Below are positions 8,657 to 17,515 of a stretch of 64,000 nucleotides of DNA, piece after piece; position 1 is the first letter of the stretch, and every line of letters begins with the position of its first letter. The position numbers and the translations under genes are program-made. Location: NCBI RefSeq assembly GCF_022921075.1, contig NZ_CP095050.1, forward strand, positions 4,154,001 through 4,218,000, given 5' to 3'. The notes beneath the pieces are model-generated. The model saw only the letters and a program-made list of their open reading frames with translations. It was not told where the DNA came from and did not search any database. Source of the stretch: Hymenobacter sp. 5317J-9 (GTDB lineage Bacteria; Bacteroidota; Bacteroidia; Cytophagales; Hymenobacteraceae).

Positions 8657-10894
8657 TCAGGTGCCTTTGGTGGCGGGCAGCAGCTTGTCGGGCGTGATGG
8701 GCAGCTCGCGCACGCGCTGGCCGGTGGCGTGGTACACGGCATTGGCCACGGCGGCGGCAAAGCCCACCAGGCCAATTTCGCCCAGGCCTTTGGCGCCGAT
8801 GGGGTCGAGCCGCTCGTCGGGCTCGTTGATGAACTCGACTTCGATGGTGGGGACGTCGGCGTTCACGGGCACGTGGTAGTCGACCAGGTCGTGGTTCACC
8901 ACGCGGCCGTAGCGGTGGTCGAGGCGGGCCTCCTCCATCAGGGCCAGCCCGATGCCCCACACCACCGAGCCCAGTACCTGGCTGCGGGCCGTTTTGGCGT
9001 TGAGCACCCGGCCGGCGTCCACCACCGACACCACCCGGCTCACGCGCACCTCGCCGGTGAGCGGGTGCACCTGCACTTCCACGAAATTGGCGCAAAACGA
9101 CTTGCCCGAGTACGGCTCCATCTCCGGCGACTTCTCGGCTTTCTGCGTCACTTCCAGCGCCGGCAGCCCGTGCTGCTTCAGCACCTCGCCGAAACTCAGG
9201 CGGCGGTTCTTTTTGGCCGAAACCACGAAGCCGTTTTCCACCGTCAGGTCGGCGGCGCTCACCTTGCCCAGCGCCTGGCCCGGCACGCGGGCGGCCAGGT
9301 CCAGCACCTGCTTTTTCAGGGCCGCGCAGGCCTCGTGCACCGCCGAGCCCACCGACGTGGCCGTGTGCGAGCCCGCCTGCAAGGGCGCCTCCGGGTACGC
9401 CGCGTCGCCCAAGTCGAAACGAATCTGGGCCGGGGCCACGCCGCTGGCATCGGCCGCAATCTGGGTCATGATGGTGGCAGTGCCGGGCCCCGTGTCGGCG
9501 GTGGCGCTTTGCACGATGAGGGAGCCGTCGGGCAGCAGGCGGGCGCGGGCCGTGGCAGGGCTGCGCTCGGCTTTGTAGATGCCCGTGCTCATGCCCCAGC
9601 CCACCAGCCATTCGCCCTGCTTCATGGAGCGCGGCGCGGGCGGGCGCTTGGCCCAACCGAAAAGCGCGGCGCCGCGCTCGTAGCACTTGCCCAAGCCTTT
9701 GCTGCTCCAGGGTTTGTCGTTTTCGGGGTCGCGGTCGGCGTAGTTTTTCAGGCGCAGGGCCAGCGGGTCCATGTTCAGGGCCACGGCCAGCTCGTCCATG
9801 GCCGATTCCAGGGCGAACGAGCCGCTGGTTTCGCCGGGGCCGCGCGTCCAGGCGGGCGTGCTCAGGTCGAGCGGCACGAGGCGGTAATTCGTGTTCAGGT
9901 TGGGGGTTTTGTAAGCCGACTTGGTGGGGTGCACGATGCGCTCGGCAAACTGCTCGTAGCGCGAGGTGTTGCCGTAGGCGCGGTGCGTGATGCCCACCAG
10001 CGTGCCATCGGGTGTGGCACCCAGGCCCATCTTTTGAATGGAAAGCGGCCGGTAGCCCACCAGGTTGAACTCGTGCTCGCGCCGGTTCATCAGCTTCACC
10101 GGCCGGCCCACCTTCTTCGCCCCCAGTATGGCCGCCACCTCCGGTGGCCAGATGCGCGACGAGCCCCCAAACGCCCCGCCCACGAACTGCGAATGCACCC
10201 GCACGCTCTCGGCCGGCAGCTGGAACATCCGCATCAAATCCTGCTGCGCCAGTTTCGGGCCCTGCGTTTTGGTGTGCACCGTCAGCTTCTCGCCTTCCCA
10301 AAGCGCAATCACGGCGTGCATTTCCATGGGGTTGTGCACCTGTATGGGCGTGCGGTATTCGGCCTCGATGTGCACCGGGGCCGTTTTGTAGGCGTCGGGC
10401 TGGCCGCGCAGGTAGTCCTTTTCTTTCTGCGGTACGAGGTTTTGCGCAAGGCTGGCGGCCAGGTTGGTCTGATGCGGGGCTACCTCGTATTCCACCCGCA
10501 CCAGCGAGGCCGCGTAGCGGGCCTGTTCCAGCGTTTCGGCCACAGCCAACGCCACCGGCTGGTTGCTGAAGTGAATTTGGTCGTCATAGAAAACCTTCAC
10601 TTCCTGCCCGGCCACGCGCGGGTTATTGCTGGCTGTGGCGTCCTGGTAGCCGGGCACTTTCGGCGCGTTCAGGTGCGAGACGATGCTGAGCACGCCGGGC
10701 GCTTTTTCGGCCGCGGCCACGTCCAGCCGCTTGATGCGGCCGCGGGCAATGGCACTGGTCACCAGCACGCCGTGCACGCAACCCGCCACCTGCTGCTCGG
10801 CGGCGTAGCGGGCCTGGCCGGTCACTTTCAGGCGGCCGTCGACGCGGCTCAGCGGCGCGCCGGTGCTGGGGGTTGGGGGTGGGGTGTTTTCCAT
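8657..10894 (-). CDS. Xanthine dehydrogenase/aldehyde oxidase family molybdopterin-binding subunit (PaoC/YagR-like)
   Basis: This is the large molybdenum-cofactor subunit of the xanthine oxidase family, about 745 residues. Homologues hydroxylate aldehydes or N-heterocycles. The N-terminal a/b-hammerhead domain begins LSRVDGRLKVTGQARYAAE. The cofactor-binding motif QFVGGAFGGSSRIWPPE lies near residue 240. The catalytic Glu lies in the C-terminal GAKGLGEIGLVG motif. I chose the ATG at 10894 because it precedes the conserved N-terminus closely; an in-frame ATG at 10948 would add 18 unusual residues. The usual partners, a 2Fe-2S subunit (PaoA/YagT) and an FAD subunit (PaoB/YagS), are not next to it: a GH2 gene is upstream and a methyltransferase downstream. 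No Tat signal is visible. Confidence 0.88.
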   Translation of the reverse strand: MENTPPPTPSTGAPLSRVDGRLKVTGQARYAAEQQVAGCVHGVLVTSAIARGRIKRLDVAAAEKAPGVLSIVSHLNAPKVPGYQDATASNNPRVAGQEVKVFYDDQIHFSNQPVALAVAETLEQARYAASLVRVEYEVAPHQTNLAASLAQNLVPQKEKDYLRGQPDAYKTAPVHIEAEYRTPIQVHNPMEMHAVIALWEGEKLTVHTKTQGPKLAQQDLMRMFQLPAESVRVHSQFVGGAFGGSSRIWPPEVAAILGAKKVGRPVKLMNRREHEFNLVGYRPLSIQKMGLGATPDGTLVGITHRAYGNTSRYEQFAERIVHPTKSAYKTPNLNTNYRLVPLDLSTPAWTRGPGETSGSFALESAMDELAVALNMDPLALRLKNYADRDPENDKPWSSKGLGKCYERGAALFGWAKRPPAPRSMKQGEWLVGWGMSTGIYKAERSPATARARLLPDGSLIVQSATADTGPGTATIMTQIAADASGVAPAQIRFDLGDAAYPEAPLQAGSHTATSVGSAVHEACAALKKQVLDLAARVPGQALGKVSAADLTVENGFVVSAKKNRRLSFGEVLKQHGLPALEVTQKAEKSPEMEPYSGKSFCANFVEVQVHPLTGEVRVSRVVSVVDAGRVLNAKTARSQVLGSVVWGIGLALMEEARLDHRYGRVVNHDLVDYHVPVNADVPTIEVEFINEPDERLDPIGAKGLGEIGLVGFAAAVANAVYHATGQRVRELPITPDKLLPATKGT

Positions 10895-10960
10895 GGCAGT
10901 CAGGCAGAAGGGCTCTGACTTTACGGCGGAGCTAGATGGGCGTTTCACCCAAGGCCCAGG

Positions 10961-13705
10961 CTAGTACTGCTGCTTTACTTGAATGCCGTTGAGAATGGTC
11001 ATGCCGGTGCGGGCTTTAAAATCCAGCACCAGGCCCTTGCCGCCCTGGGCACTGGCGGGCAGCCTGAAGCTCGTGGCCTGCAACGGGCTCAGGTAGGTAT
11101 CAGCGCCCAGGCCGGGCAGCACCAGCTGGCCGTTCAGCCACACATCGAACGAGCGGCCGGCCGTGGGTGCGGCCTTTGCCGCCGCGCGCTGGTCGAGGTT
11201 GTAGGCCAGCTGTTCGGCGGGCGGGGCGGTTTCCAGCTCGGCAAAATGCAGCGTGACTTCGTACTGCCCGTCGGGCACATCGAGGCGGAACTGGCGCAGG
11301 CCCACGCGCTGCGTTTGGTACAGGGCGTCGTACTCGGTGCCCAGAATGTTGCGGCCCGAGCCGTAGGGCAGCCGCCCATTGCTGGGCTCCACGTAGGCCT
11401 GGCCGCCCACGTACCCCCACCGGCCGGGCGTGTACTCCTGCTCCGGCACCCACACTTGGTGCAGCGGCGCATCGGTGAAATAACGCTGGTCGCCCAGGCT
11501 CACGTTGAGTTCGGTGAAGGGGAGCCTGGCATCGGTCAGTTGCTGGGGCAGCAGCAGAAACTCGATTTCGGCCTGGTCGCTCAGTGCCTGGCCGGGCACC
11601 TGGGCCGTCAGTTGGTTCGGGCCCTGGCGGAAGGGCACCCGGAACCGTGCCACGCCAGCCACGACCGGGCGCGTGCCCAGCTCCTGCCCGTTCAGGAGCA
11701 GACGCACGGTGGGCTGGTTGGTGTACACCTCCACGGGCTGCGCGCAAAACAGCGAGTCCGGGCCCGCCGCAGTGCCGCTGCGCAGGTTCCAGGCGCGGGA
11801 GCCGATGCGCACAAACGGCGTTTTCAGCAGCTGCGACTGGTAGTAGAGGTAGGCGGCTTTTGGCTGGCGGTCGGCCGTGAGCAGTCCCTTGGTGTTGAGG
11901 TGGGGGTTGGCTTCCTGGCGCTGCTCGGCGTTGAACTCCACCAGATTCCACACGGCCGCGCCGGCCACAAACGGCCGCTTCCGAATGGCGTTCAGATAAA
12001 ACTGGTGGTACTGCGCGGCGTATTCCTCGGTCTTATCGAAGCGCTGGCCCGGGAAAGCGTGCAAGCGGCTGTCGGCATCGGCCCCAAACTCGGTTATCAG
12101 CAGCGGCTTGGTGGGCAGTTCGCGGTGGTGCTGGTCCATAAAGGCCGGAAAGTCTTCCAGCTTGGGCGAGTACCAGCCGGCGTACAGGTTCCAACCCACC
12201 AGCATGGGAATGGCCGTGAGGCCGGCCCGCTGGTAGAGGTCGAAGGCACCGTGGTTCACTATCATGGTGTAGCGGGCGGGGTCTTCGCGCCGCGTGAGGG
12301 AGTCGAGCCGCTGGGCCAGCCGCGCCACCCGTTTGAAATACGCCTGGCCGGCAGCGTTTTCGCGGGTGGCGCCATCGGGCAGGCGCAGCAGCACCTCGTT
12401 CATGTAAGCCCAGATAATGACGCTGGGGTGGTTGAAATGCTGCCGAATCATCTCGGTTTGCATGGTTTCGCAGGTGCGAAAAAACTCCGGCGAGTCGGTG
12501 ATGCCGTTCACCACCGGTATTTCTTCCGCCGCCAGCACGCCCAGCCGGTCGCAGGCGGCCAGCACGGCGGGGTCTTGCGGGTAGTGGGCAATGCGCAGGA
12601 AGTTGCCGCCCATCTGTTTCAGCAGCAGCACGTCGCGCTCGTGCAGGGCATCGGGCAGGGCGTTGCCCAAGCCCTGAAAATCCTGGTGCCGGCTGGCGCC
12701 GGCCAGAGCGAGGTGTTGGCCGTTGAGGAAAAAACCTTCGTTGGGGTCGAAGCGGAACCAGCGCATCCCCAGCGGGTTATTCACCTCATCGAGCGTGGCG
12801 GCGCGGGCGTTGTCATCGCCAAGGGTGGTCACGACGCGGTAGAGGTACGGGTCGTCGGGCGACCACAGGTGCGGCTTGGGCACCGAGCCCAGCGCATGCC
12901 GAAACTCCTGGCGCTGCCCGGCCGCCAGCTTCACCCGCGTCTGCTGCCGGGCCACGGTGCGGCCGCTGCGGTCCAGCACGCGGGTGGTCACGCGCACGGT
13001 GCGGGCCGCGCGCGCGTCGTTGGCGACGGTGCCGCGCACGGCCACTTCGGCCGCGGCCGCCGACACGCCGGGCGTGCTCACAAACACGCCGCCAGAGCCG
13101 TAATTGTCCAGGTCGAAGTGCACGTCGTTGGCCGCCACGAGGTACACGTCGCGGTAGATGCCCCCGTAGAAGGAGAAATCGCCGGAAAGCGGCGGTATGT
13201 TGGGGTTGGGGCTGTTGTCGACTTTCACCAGCACTTCGTTGGCCGACAAGCCCGCGCCGTCGAAACGCAGCAGCTTGCCCACGGGCACGCTGAAGGCCGT
13301 GTAGCCGCCCACGTGCCGGCCCGCCAGCTGCCCGTTCACGTACACCTCGGCGGTTTGGCTGGCGCCTTCAAAATGGAGATACAGGCTGCGGCTTTGCCAC
13401 GCCGCGGGCACATGGAGCGTTTTGCGGTACCAGCCCACGCCCCGGTAGTAGCCGGGCGCGTCGTCGAGCACGTCGGCCGCGTTCCAGGTGTGCGGCACCG
13501 ACACCTTCTGCCACTCAGCCGACGCCGGGGGCACTTGGGCCGTGCCCTTGCAAAACCGCCAGTCTGCGTTGAGCGACTGCGTGACCCGGCCCTGCGCCGC
13601 CACCGCCCCGGCCGCCGCCAACTGCAGCAGGCAAGCCCCCCAAACAATCAGAAAACAGCTTTTCAGCTTGCCTGCGGCGCGTGCCCAACCCGGTGCGAAC
13701 ATCAT
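10961..13705 (-). CDS. Secreted GH2 beta-glycosidase (beta-galactosidase/glucuronidase-like) with C-terminal malectin domain
   Basis: The 914-residue protein has a basic then hydrophobic N-terminus ending VAAQG, consistent with export. The GH2 sugar-binding jelly-roll starts at SLNADWRFCKG, followed by the immunoglobulin-like domain and the TIM barrel. The acid/base Glu is in IIWAYMNEV (about E437) and the nucleophile in LLITEFGAD (about E539). A malectin-like carbohydrate-binding domain occupies about the last 170 residues (INVG-type start ELNVSLGDQRYF; later YEVTLHFAELE). The GH2 substrate may be beta-galactoside, beta-glucuronide or beta-mannoside. The upstream gap carries a LacI-type operator candidate matching the one before the giant GH-A gene, suggesting co-regulation. 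Confidence 0.88.
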   Translation of the reverse strand: MMFAPGWARAAGKLKSCFLIVWGACLLQLAAAGAVAAQGRVTQSLNADWRFCKGTAQVPPASAEWQKVSVPHTWNAADVLDDAPGYYRGVGWYRKTLHVPAAWQSRSLYLHFEGASQTAEVYVNGQLAGRHVGGYTAFSVPVGKLLRFDGAGLSANEVLVKVDNSPNPNIPPLSGDFSFYGGIYRDVYLVAANDVHFDLDNYGSGGVFVSTPGVSAAAAEVAVRGTVANDARAARTVRVTTRVLDRSGRTVARQQTRVKLAAGQRQEFRHALGSVPKPHLWSPDDPYLYRVVTTLGDDNARAATLDEVNNPLGMRWFRFDPNEGFFLNGQHLALAGASRHQDFQGLGNALPDALHERDVLLLKQMGGNFLRIAHYPQDPAVLAACDRLGVLAAEEIPVVNGITDSPEFFRTCETMQTEMIRQHFNHPSVIIWAYMNEVLLRLPDGATRENAAGQAYFKRVARLAQRLDSLTRREDPARYTMIVNHGAFDLYQRAGLTAIPMLVGWNLYAGWYSPKLEDFPAFMDQHHRELPTKPLLITEFGADADSRLHAFPGQRFDKTEEYAAQYHQFYLNAIRKRPFVAGAAVWNLVEFNAEQRQEANPHLNTKGLLTADRQPKAAYLYYQSQLLKTPFVRIGSRAWNLRSGTAAGPDSLFCAQPVEVYTNQPTVRLLLNGQELGTRPVVAGVARFRVPFRQGPNQLTAQVPGQALSDQAEIEFLLLPQQLTDARLPFTELNVSLGDQRYFTDAPLHQVWVPEQEYTPGRWGYVGGQAYVEPSNGRLPYGSGRNILGTEYDALYQTQRVGLRQFRLDVPDGQYEVTLHFAELETAPPAEQLAYNLDQRAAAKAAPTAGRSFDVWLNGQLVLPGLGADTYLSPLQATSFRLPASAQGGKGLVLDFKARTGMTILNGIQVKQQY

Positions 13706-13802
13706 ATTAAACCAGCATTACCGCAACGCAATCCACTGCAGTTGCAGCGGCAAGTTTCCGCAGGCGCTGCCGCCCAAGCAAGCATTTACGCTGGTTTATT
13801 AA

Positions 13803-13815
13803 CGCAAACGTTTCC
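13803..13815. promoter_or_regulatory. LacI-family-like operator candidate, copy 2
   Basis: CGCAAACGTTTCC is the inverse of the site at 7867-7879 with one mismatch and has the same AAACGTTT core. It lies about 98 bp upstream of the GH2 start. A separate 9-bp inverted repeat (TAAACCAGC at 13708-13716, GCTGGTTTA at 13790-13798) flanks the region between operator and start codon. No good TAnnTTTG box was found for the GH2 gene. Confidence 0.5.
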
Positions 13816-13865
13816 AGTCGAGGCAGCGAGTTTAATCGTCTTTGGGAACATGTGCTTGGCCAGTG

Positions 13866-14315
13866 CTATGGCCGGCCACGCAACCAGTTCTGAGCGTTTT
13901 CGAGCGAGTCGAACAAGTGAATGTGGAGCAGGTCGCCGATGCGTATTTGCAAATTCTCGATGGCCAGCTGCCCAAAAATGTCCGGCGAAAGCACCTGCGC
14001 AAAGTAGCGCAGCCCCGCCCCCACAATGAGCGGCGTCCAGACTTGCTCAATCCAGTCGTTGGCCGCTGAAAAATCACCAACCAGGCCGCGGTGGTCATTC
14101 AGCAGCTTCGGGCAGGGCTCTTCGCGCAGCATGTCGACATAAGTCAGGCCGCCGTCCATGATGGAGCCCAGCGTTTGCCGTCCGTGCCACTGGGCGTGAA
14201 TCCAGTTCTCGGCGCGGTTGCGCTCCACGGTGAGGTACACGCTGCCGTCACCCCGCGTCAGGGATGTCATTGACTGTGAGAAATGGGCAGAAGTAGTGGC
14301 TGAGGTAGCATCCAT
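13866..14315 (-). CDS. STAS/SpoIIAA-like small protein (paralogue of 34774-35178)
   Basis: A 149-residue soluble protein of unknown function. It has the pattern of a small STAS/SpoIIAA-like domain: a strand-rich start (VYLTVERNRAENWIHAQWHG), LNDHRGLVGDFSAANDWIEQVW in the middle, and a helical C-terminus ending ENAQNWLRG. The gene at 34774-35178 encodes the same fold and shares PC..LND.R..VG..S.ANDWI, RFAHV/YFAQVLSP.IFGQ and A.NWLR. The start ATG at 14315 lies 4 nt after a candidate -7 box; an in-frame ATG at 14270 (MTSLTRG) is an alternative. It is divergent from the haemoglobin gene. A role in signalling or sensing is possible but not shown by the sequence. Confidence 0.7.
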   Translation of the reverse strand: MDATSATTSAHFSQSMTSLTRGDGSVYLTVERNRAENWIHAQWHGRQTLGSIMDGGLTYVDMLREEPCPKLLNDHRGLVGDFSAANDWIEQVWTPLIVGAGLRYFAQVLSPDIFGQLAIENLQIRIGDLLHIHLFDSLENAQNWLRGRP

Positions 14316-14319
14316 GGTG

Positions 14320-14327
14320 CAAAGATG
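14320..14327 (-). promoter_or_regulatory. Candidate -7 box abutting the STAS-like gene
   Basis: Minus-strand CATCTTTG (7 of 8 to TAnnTTTG) ends 4 nt before the ATG at 14315, implying a leaderless or nearly leaderless transcript if functional. The same octamer precedes tilS. Confidence 0.4.
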
Positions 14328-14445
14328 GGAGCCAGGCGCGGTATTCTAGGGCGTTGCGTAGGTGCGCAGCAATGGGGCGTTATAACACAGCAGCTCTAGT
14401 TGCCAGGCCGGTCAGCAGCGAAGTGAATAGGCGCCAGCGGAAGAG

Positions 14446-14453
14446 TACCTTCG
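14446..14453 (+). promoter_or_regulatory. Candidate -7 box of the truncated haemoglobin gene
   Basis: TACCTTCG matches TAnnTTTG at 7 of 8 positions and lies 32 nt before the chosen ATG at 14486. This supports the shorter start over the in-frame codon at 14354. No TTG lies at the ideal upstream distance. Confidence 0.4.
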
Positions 14454-14485
14454 CTTTAAAGCGTATTTCTACTCTCTCGGCTGCC

Positions 14486-14977
14486 ATGACTTCTTTGCCT
14501 GATGCCAAACCCGTGCCCACGCTCTTCGAATGGGCCGGCGGCATGCCCGCCTTCGAAAACCTGACGGCCGCCTTTTACAAAAAAGTGCTACAGGACGAGC
14601 TGCTGGAACCCATTTTCCGGCACATGGCCCCCAGCCACTCGGTGCACGTGGCGCATTTTCTGGCCGAGGTATTCGGCGGCCCGCCGCAGTACAGCGCCAG
14701 CGAAGGCAGCCACTTCCAGATGATTCAAAAGCACTTCTCGCGCCACCTCACCGAGCAGCACCGGCGGCGCTGGGTGCACCTGCTGCTGGAAACCGCCGAC
14801 AAGCTGCAGCTGCCCGACGACCCCGAATTCCGCTCGGCCTTCGTGGCCTACCTGGAATGGGGCACGCGCATTGCCGTCATTAACTCGAACCTCACCGGCG
14901 AGGACGCCGGCGTGGCGCCCGATGCGCCCATGCCGCGCTGGGGCTGGGGCGAGCCCGGCGGGCCGTATCAGGGGTGA
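14486..14977 (+). CDS. Group II/III-type truncated haemoglobin
   Basis: The 163-residue haem protein family member has the 2-on-2 globin pattern: TLFEWAGGMPAFENLTAAFYKKV (B helix and B10/CD region), then LLEPIFRHMAP, AEVFGGPPQYSA, HFQMIQKHFSRHLTEQHRRRW (proximal His region) and a terminal helix. Such proteins bind O2 or NO and are often linked to oxidative or nitrosative protection. An in-frame start at 14354 would add 44 residues with no globin character, so the ATG at 14486 downstream of the -7 box is preferred. The proline- and glycine-rich tail (PRWGWGEPGGPYQG) is not part of the globin fold. Confidence 0.85.
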   Translation: MTSLPDAKPVPTLFEWAGGMPAFENLTAAFYKKVLQDELLEPIFRHMAPSHSVHVAHFLAEVFGGPPQYSASEGSHFQMIQKHFSRHLTEQHRRRWVHLLLETADKLQLPDDPEFRSAFVAYLEWGTRIAVINSNLTGEDAGVAPDAPMPRWGWGEPGGPYQG

Positions 14978-15037
14978 GAGATAATCTGGGCCAGCGAGAG
15001 CTTTTTATTAAATCCGTAAATCGCAGATTCGTCTATC

Positions 15038-15667
15038 ATGGCAGAACAATTAATCGGCGTTGGCTTTTGGCGCAACCTTCGCCAACCATCATTACCAGAC
15101 CCCGCTTGGTTTGTGGACCAGCAATGGTCACCGATGGAGCAACAAAAGGTGCTCGCGTACCTCGCACAAGGCCGATACCTGCACTACTGGATGGGCCTTA
15201 GCTGGTGCAGATTTCGCTGCGGAGAGAATAATATGGGTGCTTGTGACCTCACAGACGGCACTTATTGCTGGCCAGAAGGCCTAGCCCATTACATCATCAA
15301 GCACCATGTTCGACTGCCAAAAGAGGTTGTACAGCACATCCTTTCGCAGTCAGAATTTCCGTTTGCCAAGGCTGCCCAAGCACTTCAAGGCCTTTATGAC
15401 ACCTCATGGTGGCAACAACAACGAGGCTGGCATTCTGCAGATAGCAGTTTCGTGAGTGGAGACGACGGAGAGGAAAGAAATTACTTGCGCCGTTTCGACA
15501 GAAATCAAATTGAGTTCAACGAAACAACCGATGTGACAGCAGAAGCTGTAGCAGCAAGGGAAAGGCTGGTTCAGTCACTTCGAGAAAAGTATTCTACCGG
15601 CCAGAGTAGCCAACCCCGCCCCCGCCCCCCTCGTCTAACCGGCTCCACTCCTTCCCCGCTTAGATGA
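15038..15667 (+). CDS. Conserved hypothetical protein with WPEGLAHYI motif, translationally coupled to ABC exporter
   Basis: I recognise the sequence pattern (CRFRCGENNMGACDLTDGT, then YCWPEGLAHYIIKHHVRLP) from uncharacterised bacterial proteins, but no function is known to me. The 209-residue product is soluble, rich in Trp, His and Cys in its first half, and ends in a low-complexity Arg/Pro tail. The gene is visibly AT-richer than its neighbours, suggesting acquisition. Its TGA overlaps the ATG of the following ABC exporter (ATGA at 15664-15667), which normally means coupled translation. Whether the two work together is unknown. Confidence 0.7.
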   Translation: MAEQLIGVGFWRNLRQPSLPDPAWFVDQQWSPMEQQKVLAYLAQGRYLHYWMGLSWCRFRCGENNMGACDLTDGTYCWPEGLAHYIIKHHVRLPKEVVQHILSQSEFPFAKAAQALQGLYDTSWWQQQRGWHSADSSFVSGDDGEERNYLRRFDRNQIEFNETTDVTAEAVAARERLVQSLREKYSTGQSSQPRPRPPRLTGSTPSPLR

Positions 15668-17475
15668 GTCTCTGGCAAATTATTGCACGCCTGCTGCCCT
15701 TCGTGCGGCCCTACCGGCCGCTGGTCATTGCCACGCTGCTGCTCACGCTGGTGGGCTCGCTGGCCGCACAGGTGAATCCCTTCGTGCTGCGCTACATCGT
15801 CGATAACGTGCAGGGCCTGCTCGACCGCCATGAGGCGCTGGCCGCCGGCTGGCCCATGCTGGCCGCGGTGAGCGGCATCCTGCTGGGCAAGGAAATCATC
15901 AACACCTTCATCACCTTCGGACAGAAATATTACGGCGAGAAAATCCGCATCAATGTGTCGAGCACCTTATCGAACACGGCCGTGAGCCGGATTCTGAGCT
16001 ACGAGCTGGGCTTTTTCTCCGACGAGGGCAACCAGACCGGCAAGCTCCAGACCCGCATCGACCGCGGCGTGGAGAGCCTCATGAAGCTGGTGCAAAACTT
16101 CTTCATCGACATCCTGCCGCTGTTTGCCAACGCCATTGTGGCGCTGGTGGTGATGTTCGTGGCCAACAAATGGGTGGGGCTGGTGGCGCTGGCCATCCTG
16201 CCGGTGTACTTCTGGCTGAGCTTCCGGCAGGCCGACCGGCTGCAGGGCGTGCGCCGCGGCCTGCAAAAGTTGCGCGAGGAGAAAAACCACGGCCTCATCA
16301 GCATCATCGACTCGATTGTGGTCATCAAAAGCTTCGTGCGCGAGCAGTTTGAAGGCCAGAAACAGGCCGATACCCAGGCCAAGCTGGTGAACGCCCAGCT
16401 GGTGACGCGCAAAACCAACTTCCGCTACGACGGCCTCAAAACCTTCGTGGAGCAGATTGGCGTGGTCGTCATCATCGTCCTCACGGCCTACCTCGTGCTC
16501 GACCGCCAGATTTCCATCGGCGCCATTATGTTCCACATTTTGCTGTTCAACAACGTGTCGGCGCCCATCCGGCAGCTCCACCGCATCTACGACGAGATGA
16601 ACGAGGCCCTCACCTACTCCGAAGGCTTCTTCGCCATCCTCGACGCCGACGCCGCCATCGAGGAAACCGGCCCGCTGCAACCGGCTGACGTGCGCGGCAC
16701 CTTCGAGATTTGCAACGTCGATTTCACCTACCCCAGCGGCACCCAGGCCCTGCACGACGTCTGCCTCACCATCGAAGAAGGCAAAACCACCGCCCTCGTG
16801 GGCCTGAGCGGCGCCGGCAAAAGCACCATCATCAACCTGCTCTGCAAGTTCTACGCCCCTGACCACGGCAAGATGCTGCTCGACGGCAAGCCCCTGGCCG
16901 ACTACGACACCCACGCCCTGCGCCAGCGCATCGGCCTGGTGCTCCAGAAAAATCACATTTTCAAGGGCACCATCGAAGAAAACATCCGCTACGGCGACTT
17001 CACCTCCACGCAGGCCCAAATCGAAGCCGCCGCCCGGCAAGCCTACCTGCACGACCAGATTCTGGACCTGCCCCGCCAGTACCAGTCCGATGCCCAGCAG
17101 CTCAGCGGCGGCCAGCAGCAGCGCATCGCCATCGCCCGGCTCTTCCTCAAAAACCCGCCCATTATCTTCCTCGACGAGCCCACCGCCAGCCTCGACGCCA
17201 TCGCCACCGAGCAAATCAAAAACTCGCTCGACGCCATCAAGCAGGACCGCACGGTGGTCATCATCTCCCACAGCCTCGCCCAAATCGTGGATTCGGACTG
17301 CATCCACGTCATGAAAAAAGGCCGCCTCGTGGAAAGCGGCACCCACGACGAGCTCTACGCCCGCCACGGCACCTACCGCGAGATTTTCGACGCCTCCGCC
17401 CGGAGTTTAAATATCGAGAAGCTGGCCAAGACGATGGCCGACGACGGCGACGAGGTGCTGGATACGGCTTCGTGA
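15664..17475 (+). CDS. ABC exporter, fused permease and ATPase (MsbA/multidrug type)
   Basis: The 603-residue half-transporter acts in the inner membrane as a dimer. An N-terminal six-helix ABC transmembrane domain (about 1-320) starts RLLPFVRPYRPLVIATLLLT. The nucleotide-binding domain follows, with Walker A GLSGAGKSTI (about 382), Q-loop RIGLVLQKNHIF, signature LSGGQQQRIAIARL and Walker B PPIIFLDEPTASLD, and the H-loop in VVIISHSLAQ. Substrate could be lipid, peptide or drug; the sequence does not decide. The start ATG overlaps the stop of the upstream hypothetical gene by 4 nt. Confidence 0.92.
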   Translation: MSLWQIIARLLPFVRPYRPLVIATLLLTLVGSLAAQVNPFVLRYIVDNVQGLLDRHEALAAGWPMLAAVSGILLGKEIINTFITFGQKYYGEKIRINVSSTLSNTAVSRILSYELGFFSDEGNQTGKLQTRIDRGVESLMKLVQNFFIDILPLFANAIVALVVMFVANKWVGLVALAILPVYFWLSFRQADRLQGVRRGLQKLREEKNHGLISIIDSIVVIKSFVREQFEGQKQADTQAKLVNAQLVTRKTNFRYDGLKTFVEQIGVVVIIVLTAYLVLDRQISIGAIMFHILLFNNVSAPIRQLHRIYDEMNEALTYSEGFFAILDADAAIEETGPLQPADVRGTFEICNVDFTYPSGTQALHDVCLTIEEGKTTALVGLSGAGKSTIINLLCKFYAPDHGKMLLDGKPLADYDTHALRQRIGLVLQKNHIFKGTIEENIRYGDFTSTQAQIEAAARQAYLHDQILDLPRQYQSDAQQLSGGQQQRIAIARLFLKNPPIIFLDEPTASLDAIATEQIKNSLDAIKQDRTVVIISHSLAQIVDSDCIHVMKKGRLVESGTHDELYARHGTYREIFDASARSLNIEKLAKTMADDGDEVLDTAS

Positions 17476-17515
17476 GTGTTTGCTTTGTCGATGAATAGGT
17501 TCATGAATTCAACTT

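Noticed and set aside
8007..10301. A long minus-strand frame of 764 codons covering the methyltransferase and much of the molybdenum-subunit gene
   Set aside because: Only its last 210 codons show methyltransferase motifs; the rest is a GC-rich shadow of the molybdenum-subunit gene in another frame.
10979..14029. A 1016-codon plus-strand frame opposite the GH2 gene
   Set aside because: No recognisable domain; the minus-strand gene has signal peptide, catalytic residues and malectin domain.
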